Origin: Streptococcus oralis subsp. dentisani
GTDB lineage: Bacteria > Bacillota > Bacilli > Lactobacillales > Streptococcaceae
DNA: 64,000 nucleotides
Direction: 5' to 3'
NCBI RefSeq assembly: GCF_002096335.1
Contig: NZ_NCUW01000024.1
Location: forward strand, 1 to 64,000
This document shows, piece after piece, positions 36,576 to 43,412 of this stretch. The notes under the pieces were generated by a model. It saw nothing but the letters and a program-made list of their open reading frames with translations. It made no database searches and had not been told where the DNA came from. The position numbers and the translations under genes are program-made. Position 1 is the stretch's first letter; each line of letters opens with the position of its first letter.

Positions 36576-36606
36576 TGGCAAATCCTTTCATATAAAATAT
36601 GAATTT

Positions 36607-36673
36607 ATTATACCATGATACTAAGTTCATATTTTATAAAATCTTGAATTGTCATTGAAACTTCCTGAATGGT
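36607..36673 (-). promoter_or_regulatory. BlpR operator and promoter of blpABC
   Basis: On the minus strand ATTCAGGA and ATTCAAGA are 21 bases apart inside 36641-36673 (ACCATTCAGG...CAATTCAAGAT). An extended -10 TGGTATAAT lies at 36607-36615. Its spacing is like that of the bacteriocin promoters. Confidence 0.85.
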
Positions 36674-36736
36674 AAAAAAGTGATTAGAAATTATCTTTTT
36701 TTAAAAAATTTAGAGGTGGTTTCAAATGAAAAGCTA

Positions 36737-36801
36737 ATTCAAGACGTTTCGATGACAATTCAAGATTTGGGTGAGAAATTAAAAAAAAACAATGTTATAC
36801 T
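36737..36801 (+). promoter_or_regulatory. BlpR operator and bacteriocin promoter 1
   Basis: ATTCAAGA at 36737-36744 and again at 36758-36765, a 21-base period, followed 30 bases later by TGTTATACT (-10 TATACT 36796-36801). It controls the first GG-leader peptide gene. Confidence 0.88.
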
Positions 36802-36857
36802 AAACTTGTCAAAGTTGCAACAGGACAAAAATTAAAAATAAAAAAGGAGTAATTGTC

Positions 36858-37055
36858 ATGAATACAAAAATGATGTCACAATTTGAGATTATGGATGCTG
36901 AGGAACTCGAAATAGTTAGTGGAGGAGGAGGCAATTTAGGATCTGCAATCGGTGGTTGTATTGGAGCAGTGCTATTAGCTGCTGCGGCTGGTCCGATAAC
37001 TGGGGGAGCAGCAACACTTATTTGTGTAGGTTCAGGAATTATGTCCTCTTTGTAA
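36858..37055 (+). CDS. Blp bacteriocin peptide 1 (GG leader)
   Basis: A 65-residue precursor. The 23-residue leader MNTKMMSQFEIMDAEELE ends at GG after IVS; the mature part of 42 residues is rich in G, A and I with two cysteines (GGCIGAVL and ATLICVG) and G/A spacing typical of class IIb two-peptide bacteriocins. It is exported by BlpAB or ComAB. By position and length it is probably the blpI equivalent of pneumococcus (from memory). AAAAGGAGT precedes the ATG. BlpR promoter 1 lies upstream. Confidence 0.88.
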   Translation: MNTKMMSQFEIMDAEELEIVSGGGGNLGSAIGGCIGAVLLAAAAGPITGGAATLICVGSGIMSSL

Positions 37056-37059
37056 GATT

Positions 37060-37221
37060 ATGATTTTTAAATATAGTATTATTATTGCTATTAATTTACT
37101 ATCTTATTTACTTACTTACAAAATATCACAGCTATCTAAGAATGATGGAAATAAGGTAGTTAGCAAAATTTTAATTATATTATCAATAGTTTATATAATT
37201 GTTGATACTTTACTTGGTTGA
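37060..37221 (+). CDS. Tiny membrane protein, candidate immunity protein
   Basis: A 53-residue frame starting four bases after the preceding bacteriocin stop. It encodes two hydrophobic helices (MIFKYSIIIAINLLSYLLTY and VVSKILIILSIVYIIVDTLL) joined by a charged KNDGNK turn. Very small two-helix proteins directly behind Blp peptides commonly confer self-protection. The ribosome site is weak, so translational coupling to the bacteriocin is likely. Function is inferred from position and topology alone. Confidence 0.6.
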   Translation: MIFKYSIIIAINLLSYLLTYKISQLSKNDGNKVVSKILIILSIVYIIVDTLLG

Positions 37222-37519
37222 TGGAAATAAAAAAACTTAACTACAAACTATTAATTTACTAATATTTTTTAATTTCTGCAAGATAATAAATAGTATAGTA
37301 AAACTTTTTATTGCAAGGAGAGTAACGAAAATTAAGATATTTTAGATACTCAAGATTATTGAAATCTTAAACTAAAAAATAGGTACTGCTACCTTTAAGA
37401 AGATAGTATACGTACATACTTTTTTAAGAAAATCAAAAAGATACTATAAAAAAATTCTATTTGTTTATTGAATTTAAGACTTTGGTAAAAAAATGAAAAT
37501 AAAAAAGGAGGTATTTATC
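37222..37519. other. AT-rich spacer with a weak terminator-like hairpin
   Basis: No gene was seen. AGTAT and ATACT pair around ACGTAC at about 37407-37423, followed by TTTTTTAAG, giving a weak terminator. No BlpR-type repeat was found here, so the next bacteriocin gene may depend on readthrough or on an unrecognised promoter. Confidence 0.5.
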
Positions 37520-37789
37520 ATGAATACAAAAATGTTGTCACAGTTAGAGGTTATGGATGCTGAAATGCTTGCGAAAGTTGAAGGTGGGTATAGCTCCACT
37601 GATTGTCGAAATGCACTGATTACAGGAGTCACTACGGGAATTATAACTGGTGGAACTGGAGCAGGTTTGGCCACTTTAGGAGTAGGTGGACTTGCTGGTG
37701 CATTTGTTGGAGCACACATTGGTGCAATTGGGGGTGGATTAACATGCCTAGGAGGTATGGTTGGTGATAAATTGGGACTAAGTTGGTAA
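37520..37789 (+). CDS. Blp bacteriocin peptide 2 (GG leader)
   Basis: An 89-residue precursor: a 23-residue leader ending in VEGG, then a 66-residue mature peptide starting YSSTDCRNALITGV and rich in G, A and T with repeated GxxxG (GIITGGTGAGLATLG, then GAHIGAIGGG). Two cysteines are present (DCRN and LTCLGG). It is a typical class IIb peptide. Position and length fit blpJ of pneumococcus (from memory). AAAAAGGAGG is well placed before ATG 37520; the earlier frame opening at 37493 has no leader character. Confidence 0.88.
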   Translation: MNTKMLSQLEVMDAEMLAKVEGGYSSTDCRNALITGVTTGIITGGTGAGLATLGVGGLAGAFVGAHIGAIGGGLTCLGGMVGDKLGLSW

Positions 37790-37856
37790 GACTTATAGTG
37801 AAATTATGAGGATTCTATTCTGATTTATTTTAGTTTTTTAAAAAAGAGTATTTGTC

Positions 37857-38087
37857 ATAGATACAAAAATGATGGAACAATTTGAGATTATGGATACTGA
37901 TATGCTTGCTTGCGTTGAAGGTGGCGGTTGGATAAAATGTGGACTAGGTGTAGTTGGAGGTGCATTGACTGGAGGAGTTGCTGGTGGTGCCGTGGGAACT
38001 GTAACGCTACCTTTCTTTGGTACTGTATCTGGAGCTGCTGCTGGTTTTTGGGGTGGAGGAGCAACGGGTGCTGCTACATTCTGTTAG
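37857..38087 (+). pseudogene. Blp bacteriocin peptide 3 with mutated start codon
   Basis: The frame reads DTKMMEQFEIMDTDMLACVEGG and then a glycine-rich mature part of 50 residues ending TGAATFC, with two cysteines. All other Blp peptides here begin ATG-AAT-ACA-AAA; in this one the first codon is ATA (37857-37859) and the ribosome site is reduced from GGAG to AGAG. The next ATG is at 37869, too far from any ribosome site. The gene is probably silent, or translated poorly from the internal ATG as a 72-residue product. Position fits blpK. Confidence 0.75.
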
Positions 38088-38138
38088 AAATCGCTCTTCA
38101 TTGATAAGTTGGCTTTACTTGGAATGGAGTAAATAATT

Positions 38139-38318
38139 ATGGATAAGAAAAAAATAGTTTCAACTATAGTATCTATAGTATTTCTTATAGTGTCAGTGGC
38201 TAATTTTTTTAGAGACTTAACCCCATTACTGTTCATTTTAAATATTATTGGCCTGTATTGTTTTTTAGTATTAACGTACATTAACGTGAAAGAGATGCTC
38301 TTAAATAGAAGTAAATGA
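38139..38318 (+). CDS. Small membrane protein, candidate immunity protein
   Basis: A 59-residue protein with two membrane helices (VSTIVSIVFLIVSVANFF and LLFILNIIGLYCFLVLTYI) and a basic tail (NRSK). TGGAGT lies eight bases before the ATG. It directly follows the third bacteriocin gene, which points to an immunity role. Its stop codon overlaps the first bases of the duplicated segment at 38317, so the gene ends exactly at a recombination boundary. Confidence 0.65.
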   Translation: MDKKKIVSTIVSIVFLIVSVANFFRDLTPLLFILNIIGLYCFLVLTYINVKEMLLNRSK

Positions 38319-38508
38319 TGATTTGGTCGGTTCAAAAACTAATCATCTTATGTTCATCAATCTGACAAGCTTTATGTCTATTATTGGTTTGTATAGAGGT
38401 ATCACAGCAACAGAATCCTATCAGCAATTAATTGTCTACATTGGCGCTATTCTCTGCTTGATTATCATGCTTCTGCTCATTTGGGGATTGAAGTATTATA
38501 AAAAGTAG
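38317..38508 (+). pseudogene. 3' fragment of a blp immunity-type membrane protein
   Basis: The frame resembles the last 60 residues of the gene at 39308-39712 (shared run FMSII, then LYRGITA, and an identical end LLLIWGLKYYKK). There is no start codon with a ribosome site and no N-terminal half. It is the left end of copy A of the duplicated segment. Confidence 0.85.
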
Positions 38509-38523
38509 AAGCTAATGAAGTAT

Positions 38524-38563
38524 AAAAGGGTAAGTGTTTTTGAAATACTTACCCTTTTATAAT
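38524..38563 (+). terminator. Terminator within repeat copy A
   Basis: AAAAGGGTAAGT pairs with ACTTACCCTTTT around a loop of about ten bases, followed by ATAATG. It lies just before BlpR site 2. Confidence 0.8.
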
Positions 38564-38575
38564 GAAGTTTTTGCA

Positions 38576-38639
38576 ATTCAAGACGTTTCGATGACAATTC
38601 AAGATTCGGGTGAAAAATTTTAAAAAACAATGATATACT
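38576..38639 (+). promoter_or_regulatory. BlpR operator and bacteriocin promoter 2
   Basis: ATTCAAGA at 38576-38583 and 38597-38604, 21 bases apart. TATACT is at 38634-38639. The sequence is nearly identical to promoters 1 and 3. Confidence 0.88.
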
Positions 38640-38662
38640 AAACTTGTCAAAGTTGCAACAAG

Positions 38663-38702
38663 ACAAAAATTAAAAATTAAAAATTAAAAATTAAAAATAA
38701 AA
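38663..38702 (+). repeat. Heptamer tandem repeat in a bacteriocin 5' UTR
   Basis: AAAAATT is repeated four times between the -10 region and the ribosome site of the 75-residue peptide gene. The corresponding UTRs at 36830 and 39867 have a single copy. It is a simple sequence repeat likely to vary in number. Confidence 0.85.
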
Positions 38703-38716
38703 AAGGAGTATTTGTC

Positions 38717-38944
38717 ATGAATACAAAAACGATGTCACAATTTGAAATTATGGATACTGAGATGCTTGCGAAAGTTGAAGGAGGTTTCGGAGGTTGGGGA
38801 GATATGATTGCTGGTTTATTGGGTGGGCTAGCACCTTCTCCAACTTTGGATCAATTAAATGGTAAGTGGCCTATTATACATTTTTCAAAACCATGTGGTC
38901 CTTATGGTATAGGGGGAACTCCAAACTCATGTAATGGTATTTAA
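38717..38944 (+). CDS. Atypical GG-leader peptide 4
   Basis: A 75-residue precursor with a standard Blp leader ending VEGG (23 residues). The 52-residue mature part starts FGGWGDMIAGLLGG but then turns into a P/S/N-rich section with two cysteines in a C-terminal block reading CGPYGIGG followed by NSCNGI. That is unlike the GxxxG helices of the other Blp peptides. It resembles the peptide at 39899 in ending C(N)GI. AAAAAGGAGT is the ribosome site. BlpR promoter 2 drives it. Confidence 0.82.
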   Translation: MNTKTMSQFEIMDTEMLAKVEGGFGGWGDMIAGLLGGLAPSPTLDQLNGKWPIIHFSKPCGPYGIGGTPNSCNGI

Positions 38945-38958
38945 AAAGGATTGAAGCT

Positions 38959-39279
38959 ATGAAGGCAAAATATGGGAATCAAATTGTTGATGTTTGGGAA
39001 ATTGGTCAAGCAACTCCTAAACCAAGTTGGGTAGAGGAAGCTTTTCAAAAAAATTATATGGTTTGGTTGGATAATCATGTGCGCATTCTAATGGCAGGTC
39101 TCAACACTTCTCTCGCAACGAATATCAAGTTTGGTCTAGTTGGAACAGTTGGAGGGGGATTCGCTGGTTATGGAATGTATGTTCTTGGTTATCCAGGTGA
39201 TTATATAGATATCACCAATCATAGAGTTGTTTCTGCTAAAACATTTCACAAAAGTTATCAAATTTTAGAAAATGATTAG
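38959..39279 (+). CDS. Unknown blp-locus protein
   Basis: A 106-residue protein that starts 14 bases after peptide 4 with AAAAGGATTGAAGC as ribosome site. It has a soluble N-terminal half (VDVWEIGQATPKPSWVEEAFQ) and one glycine-rich hydrophobic stretch (LVGTVGGGFAGYGMYVLG, about 71-88). I do not recognise a family. It lies inside the cassette between the two long repeats and is presumably induced with the bacteriocin; immunity or maturation are possible roles. Confidence 0.6.
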   Translation: MKAKYGNQIVDVWEIGQATPKPSWVEEAFQKNYMVWLDNHVRILMAGLNTSLATNIKFGLVGTVGGGFAGYGMYVLGYPGDYIDITNHRVVSAKTFHKSYQILEND

Positions 39280-39307
39280 ATGTCATTTAATTGTAATGGA
39301 GAAAGCA

Positions 39308-39712
39308 ATGAAAAAAATATTTGCAAAAAAAAGCAATGTATTCTTAGTGAGGGTGTTGTTCGGACAGATACCCTTGCTTGTCTCTACTTATCTATTTCTA
39401 TCTCGTCAATTTTTAAATTTTTCCTTGGTTTTCCAATTTCTTTTAGTGGTTATTAACTTAGCTTCTATTTTGGCTACTGTTTATCTCACTAGGGAAATGA
39501 GAGTGAAAAAATTTGAAGATGATGATTTGGTTAGTCCTAGAACCAATCAACTCATGTTCATCGGCTTGACAGGCTTTATGTCTATTATCTGTTTGTATAG
39601 AGGTATCACAGCAGGAGAATATTACCAACAACTAATCGCCTATATTGGCGCGGTTCTATGCTTGCTTATCATGCTTTTGCTTATTTGGGGTTTGAAGTAT
39701 TATAAAAAGTAG
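39308..39712 (+). CDS. Blp-locus membrane protein, candidate immunity protein
   Basis: A 134-residue protein with about four membrane helices (about 12-30, 35-56, 80-98 and 106-128) and a cytoplasmic loop KKFEDDDLVSPRTN. The ATG at 39308 has GGAG seven bases upstream; the frame opening at 39272 overlaps the previous gene. Its 3' half is repeated as a fragment at 38317-38508, showing that the region was rearranged. The role is inferred from its position behind bacteriocin-like genes. Confidence 0.7.
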   Translation: MKKIFAKKSNVFLVRVLFGQIPLLVSTYLFLSRQFLNFSLVFQFLLVVINLASILATVYLTREMRVKKFEDDDLVSPRTNQLMFIGLTGFMSIICLYRGITAGEYYQQLIAYIGAVLCLLIMLLLIWGLKYYKK

Positions 39713-39725
39713 AGGTTAATGAAGT

Positions 39726-39765
39726 ATAAAAGGGTAAGTGTTTTCGAAACATTTACCTTTTATAA
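39726..39765 (+). terminator. Terminator within repeat copy B
   Basis: AAAAGGGTAAGTGTTTTCG pairs imperfectly with AAACATTTACCTTTT. It is the counterpart of 38524-38563 with several changes in the right arm. Confidence 0.7.
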
Positions 39766-39778
39766 TAAAGTTTTTGCA

Positions 39779-39842
39779 ATTCAAGATGTTTCGATGACAA
39801 TTCAAGATTTGGATGAAAAATTTTAAAAAACAATGATATACT
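39779..39842 (+). promoter_or_regulatory. BlpR operator and bacteriocin promoter 3
   Basis: ATTCAAGA at 39779-39786 and 39800-39807, 21 bases apart; TATACT at 39837-39842. Confidence 0.88.
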
Positions 39843-39898
39843 AAACTTGTCAAAGTTGTAACAGAACAAAAAATTAAAAATAAAAAGGAGTATTTGTC

Positions 39899-40132
39899 AT
39901 GAATACAAAAATGATGGAACAATTTGAAATTATGGATACTAAAATGCTTGCTTGTATAGAGGGTGGGGATGTATCTGGTATTTATAGAGGGTATGCTTAT
40001 CAGGACAGTCCATTTGTTTCTTACCCTTCTATATTAAAAAATTCAGGTCCTTTCCCAGTAAGTGGGTACTGCCCGCGTGGTTATCGTGACCTTGGTTATA
40101 TAGGAGCAGGTTTTCATTTATGTGGAATATAG
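39899..40132 (+). CDS. Atypical GG-leader peptide 5
   Basis: A 77-residue precursor. The leader (23 residues, ending IEGG) is standard. The 54-residue mature part starts DVSGIYRGYAYQDSPF and is rich in Y, P, S and G with two cysteines near the end (SGYCPRGYRDLGY, then HLCGI). It lacks the alanine/glycine helices of class IIb peptides, so the mode of action may differ. BlpR promoter 3 lies upstream. Next comes blpY, so it is probably cotranscribed with blpY, blpZ and the second protease. Confidence 0.8.
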   Translation: MNTKMMEQFEIMDTKMLACIEGGDVSGIYRGYAYQDSPFVSYPSILKNSGPFPVSGYCPRGYRDLGYIGAGFHLCGI

Positions 40133-40163
40133 GCTGAAATATAAGAAATGAGGAAGAATTTCT

Positions 40164-40853
40164 ATGAAAAAGTATCAGCTTCTATTCAAAACAAGTGCAA
40201 TTTTATCCTACCTATTTTTCGTATTTGGTCTTTCTCAGCTGACGCTTATCGTCCAAAACTATTGGCAATTTTCTTCTCAGATAGGCAATTTCTTCTGGAT
40301 TCAAAATATCTTGAGTTTACTTTTTATTGGAGTCATGATTGTGGTTCTTGTTAAGACAGGCCATGGTTATCTCTTTCGCATTCCAAGAAAAAAATGGCTT
40401 TGGTATTCGATTTTGACAGTATTAGTGGTAGTGCTCCAGATCTCTTTTAACGTTCAGACAGCTAAACATGTTCAGTCAACTGCGGAAGGTTGGGCTGTAT
40501 TGATTGGTTATAGTGGGACTAACTTTGCAGAGCTAGGTATTTATATAGCCCTGTTCTTTCTGGTTCCACTGATGGAAGAGTTAATCTATAGAGGATTACT
40601 GCAACACGCTTTCTTTAAGCATTCGCGATTTGGTCTTGATTTGCTTCTTCCTTCTATTTTATTTGCTCTCCCTCATTTTTCAAGCCTGCCTAGTCTGTTA
40701 GATATCTTCGTCTTTGCAACAGTTGGAATCATCTTTGCTGGTTTGACCCGCTATACCAAGAGCATTTATCCATCCTATGCGGTGCATGTTATCAATAATA
40801 TCGTAGCGACATTACCATTTTTGCTCACTTTTCTACATAGGGTCTTGGGGTGA
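40164..40853 (+). CDS. blpY: CPBP (CAAX-like) intramembrane protease BlpY
   Basis: A 229-residue membrane protein with about seven helices. The CPBP (Abi) signature is present: the glutamate pair in MEELIYRGLLQH (about 137-148), a His in ALPHFSSLP (about 170-178) and HVINN near the end. Such proteins in bacteriocin loci act in self-immunity or peptide maturation; pneumococcal BlpY is required for full immunity as far as I recall. The ATG follows GAGGAAGAA. Confidence 0.88.
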   Translation: MKKYQLLFKTSAILSYLFFVFGLSQLTLIVQNYWQFSSQIGNFFWIQNILSLLFIGVMIVVLVKTGHGYLFRIPRKKWLWYSILTVLVVVLQISFNVQTAKHVQSTAEGWAVLIGYSGTNFAELGIYIALFFLVPLMEELIYRGLLQHAFFKHSRFGLDLLLPSILFALPHFSSLPSLLDIFVFATVGIIFAGLTRYTKSIYPSYAVHVINNIVATLPFLLTFLHRVLG

Positions 40854-40895
40854 AAAAACCAAAAGGCTTGCTTTTTAGCTATAGAGGAGTTCATC

Positions 40896-41144
40896 ATGTA
40901 TAAACACTTATTTTTTCTAGATTCAAAAACTTTAGACTGGTTGACACCTTATATTCTAGTCTTGGCTTCTGACACCATTGCCTTTAATGTTTTTGTGTTA
41001 ACCTTTGTATCTGCGGCGGTCTTTTCTTCCCTGAATCCCATGTTAGCTTTTATGGCTATATTCTTAGGAGCTGGTTATGTTATCGGATTTTGGTTACTAA
41101 AATGGTTTGTTTTGGAAAGACTAGAGCTCAAGGATGACTTGTAG
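40896..41144 (+). CDS. blpZ: BlpZ small membrane protein
   Basis: An 82-residue protein with two membrane helices (about 15-45 and 50-72) and a charged end (ERLELKDDL). Position between two CPBP proteases is that of pneumococcal BlpZ. The function is not known; a role in immunity is assumed. GAGGAG lies upstream of the ATG. Confidence 0.8.
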   Translation: MYKHLFFLDSKTLDWLTPYILVLASDTIAFNVFVLTFVSAAVFSSLNPMLAFMAIFLGAGYVIGFWLLKWFVLERLELKDDL

Positions 41145-41174
41145 GAAAGTCTGTTTGTTGAGGAGGATAGCTGT

Positions 41175-41786
41175 ATGGCCATTTTCAATAAGTGTCATGC
41201 CTTGTTTTTTGGATTTTTAGTATTTGCAATCGTTGGTGCAGCGGGGTATTCCATCAATCAAGGGGATTATTTTCAACACCAGTACACATTCATTGTTGTA
41301 AAGAGTCTCTTGCTTTTCCTTAGTTTTGGCTATGCGAAATGGTTTGATATGATTTCTTTTGGTAATTTAAGCAAGAAACAACTCTTGCTGTTTATTGGAA
41401 CCTTTCTTCTTACTGTGCTAGTAAATATAGGTTATCATACCTTTTTCTCAGTTGCTTCTGGTGCCTCGGCTCAACACCTTGAGGAAACGAGTAAAGGGCT
41501 TCCGCTTTCCTTTATTGTAAGTATTACAGTTTTGGGACCAATCCAGGAGGAACTCATGTTCAGAGGACTTCTTCAGGGGGCTATATTTGAAAATTCTTGG
41601 TTAGGGCTTGTACTGACTTCCTCTCTCTTTTCTTTCATGCATGAACCTTATGATGTGCCTTCGTTTTTCTATTATCTACTTGGGAGCTTGTTGCTGGGCT
41701 TTGCTTACAAAAAGAGCCAAAATTTGTGGGTTTCTACTCTAGTCCACATGTCTTACAACAGTTTGCCACTTTTAACTTATTTCTAA
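41175..41786 (+). CDS. CPBP intramembrane protease (PncP-like)
   Basis: A 203-residue membrane protein with about six helices. The CPBP motifs are QEELMFRGLLQG (about 122-133), FMHEPYDVPSFF (about 154-165) and a C-terminal HMSYNS. It is the second Abi-type protease of the locus and the last gene of the blp region; pneumococcal strains encode PncP at this place. GAGGAGGATAG is the ribosome site. No clear terminator was seen behind it. Confidence 0.82.
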   Translation: MAIFNKCHALFFGFLVFAIVGAAGYSINQGDYFQHQYTFIVVKSLLLFLSFGYAKWFDMISFGNLSKKQLLLFIGTFLLTVLVNIGYHTFFSVASGASAQHLEETSKGLPLSFIVSITVLGPIQEELMFRGLLQGAIFENSWLGLVLTSSLFSFMHEPYDVPSFFYYLLGSLLLGFAYKKSQNLWVSTLVHMSYNSLPLLTYF

Positions 41787-41890
41787 AAATCATGGAAAGG
41801 TAAGCAGAAGACGGTGCTTGCCTTCTTAAAGCTATAATGATAGCCTGAATCAATTGAGATGCTTTTCTTTGGGAATCGGGTGTGAAGCGG

Positions 41891-41919
41891 TTGACGAATG
41901 GACCAAAAACTAGTAGAAT
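41891..41919 (+). promoter_or_regulatory. Promoter of ccrZ
   Basis: TTGACG (41891-41896) and TAGAAT (41914-41919), spacer 17. ccrZ starts 29 bases later. Confidence 0.65.
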
Positions 41920-41948
41920 AGTAAGGAAACTTTATACGGAGGAAAGAA

Positions 41949-42743
41949 ATGGACTTGGGTGATAATGAGCTAACGCTGACCCCTATACCTGGGAAGAGTG
42001 GCAAGGCTTATATGGGAAGCTATCCTGATGGGAAGCGCGTCTTTGTAAAAATGAACACCTCTCCAATCCTACCTGGCCTAGCCAGAGAACAAATCGCTCC
42101 TCAATTACTATGGACTCGTCGTTTGCCAGATGGTCGTGATATGTGTGCCCAAGAATGGTTGACGGGTAAAATCTTGACACCGCACGATATGAATCGCAAG
42201 CAGATTATCAATATCTTGACACGTCTCCACCGCTCACGTCCCTTGATGAAGCAGTTGAGCCGTTTGGGATATACCATGGAGACGCCAGTAGACTTGTTGC
42301 AGTCTTGGAAGCAAGAAGCGCCTGAAGTCTTGAAACGACATCAGTACTTAAATTCGGTGATTGATGATTTGCGCAGAACGGTTCCAGGTTTTAGGGAAGA
42401 TCATGCAACGATTGTGCATGGGGACCTTCGTCATAGTAATTGGATTGAGACAGAGAGTGGGCTCGTTTATCTAGTGGATTGGGATTCGGTTCGCCTGACG
42501 GATCGCATGTTTGATGTGGCGCATATGCTGTGTCATTATATTCCAGAGCAACATTGGCATGATTGGCTGACTTATTACGGTTATAAGTACAATCAGACAG
42601 TGTTAGATAAATTGTATTGGTATGGCCAGTATTCTTACTTGAGCCAGATTACCAAATACTTTGTAAATCAAGATTTAGATAATGTAAACCGGGAGATTTA
42701 TGCCTTGCGTGTCTTCCGTGACAAGTATGGAAAGAAAAGATGA
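41949..42743 (+). CDS. ccrZ: Cell cycle regulator CcrZ (APH/choline-kinase fold)
   Basis: A 264-residue phosphotransferase-fold protein. The Brenner-type motif [13 protein letters not shown] (about 156-168) and the metal-binding [10 protein letters not shown] (about 176-185) are clear. In pneumococcus the gene next to trmB was named CcrZ, a septal protein that couples DnaA-driven replication initiation to division. The sequence resembles choline or ethanolamine kinases, but the physiological substrate differs. It overlaps trmB by four bases. Confidence 0.88.
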   Translation: MDLGDNELTLTPIPGKSGKAYMGSYPDGKRVFVKMNTSPILPGLAREQIAPQLLWTRRLPDGRDMCAQEWLTGKILTPHDMNRKQIINILTRLHRSRPLMKQLSRLGYTMETPVDLLQSWKQEAPEVLKRHQYLNSVIDDLRRTVPGFREDHATIVHGDLRHSNWIETESGLVYLVDWDSVRLTDRMFDVAHMLCHYIPEQHWHDWLTYYGYKYNQTVLDKLYWYGQYSYLSQITKYFVNQDLDNVNREIYALRVFRDKYGKKR

Positions 42744-43375
42744 GAGTAAGAAATCGTAAAGGGGCGACAGAGTTACTAGAGGCTAATCCCCAGTATGTTG
42801 TCCTCAATCCCTTGGAAGCTAAAGGGAAATGGCGAGACTTGTTTGGAAATGATCATCCTATTCATGTTGAAGTTGGGAGTGGCAAAGGAGCCTTCGTATC
42901 AGGAATGGCCAAACAAAACCCTGACATCAACTATATCGGGATTGACATCCAAAAGTCGGTCTTGAGTTATGCCTTGGATAAGGTATTAGAAGTTGGAGTG
43001 CCTAATATCAAGTTGTTGTGGGTAGATGGTTCGGATTTGACGGACTACTTTGAAGACGGTGAGATTGATCGTCTCTACCTAAACTTTTCAGATCCCTGGC
43101 CTAAAAAACGCCATGAAAAACGCCGTCTGACCTACAAGAGTTTCTTGGACACCTTCAAGCGCATCTTGCCTGAGAATGGGGAAATCCATTTCAAGACAGA
43201 CAATCGTGGTTTGTTTGAGTACAGTTTGGTGAGTTTTTCTCAGTATGGGATGAAACTGAATGGAGTTTGGTTGGACTTGCATGCCAGTGATTTTGAAGGC
43301 AATGTCATGACAGAGTATGAGCAAAAATTCTCCAACAAGGGTCAAGTGATCTACCGAGTTGAAGCAGAATTTTAA
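42740..43375 (+). CDS. trmB: tRNA (guanine-N7-)-methyltransferase
   Basis: A 211-residue SAM-dependent enzyme that makes m7G46 in tRNA. The SAM motif [11 protein letters not shown] (about 43-53), the [16 protein letters not shown] segment and the [16 protein letters not shown] signature (about 114-129) are complete. It overlaps ccrZ by ATGA and is followed by a new promoter for rimP. Confidence 0.96.
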   Translation: MRVRNRKGATELLEANPQYVVLNPLEAKGKWRDLFGNDHPIHVEVGSGKGAFVSGMAKQNPDINYIGIDIQKSVLSYALDKVLEVGVPNIKLLWVDGSDLTDYFEDGEIDRLYLNFSDPWPKKRHEKRRLTYKSFLDTFKRILPENGEIHFKTDNRGLFEYSLVSFSQYGMKLNGVWLDLHASDFEGNVMTEYEQKFSNKGQVIYRVEAEF

Positions 43376-43412
43376 GAAATAGCTTGAAAACCAGCTGTTT
43401 GAGTGCTAATGC

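Larger units (their letters stand above)
38317..38783 (+). repeat. Long direct repeat, copy A
   Basis: About 467 bases matching copy B at 39521-39965. The copy contains the 3' end of a membrane gene, a terminator hairpin, a BlpR site with -10, the 5' untranslated region and the leader of a GG peptide. It is about 22 bases longer than copy B, mostly because of a heptamer expansion. Recombination between the copies would remove or duplicate the 1.2-kb cassette between them. Confidence 0.85.
39521..39965 (+). repeat. Long direct repeat, copy B
   Basis: Partner of copy A (38317-38783): the same membrane-gene 3' end, terminator hairpin, BlpR site, promoter, UTR and GG leader. Divergence is scattered single-base changes plus one UTR length difference. 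Confidence 0.85.

Noticed and set aside
37493-37519. Earlier start for bacteriocin peptide 2
   Set aside because: The upstream codons are Lys-rich UTR sequence containing the ribosome site; the Blp leader begins at 37520.
38663-38702. Tandem heptamers as a possible CRISPR-like array
   Set aside because: The units are seven bases long with no spacers; it is a simple sequence repeat.
40148-40354. Open frame overlapping blpY
   Set aside because: It is out of frame with the CPBP protease and has no domain; the blpY frame has the motifs and a good start.
43401-43409. GAGTGCTAA upstream of rimP, a CIRCE half
   Set aside because: No matching TTAGCACTC at the required nine-base spacing, so not a CIRCE operator.
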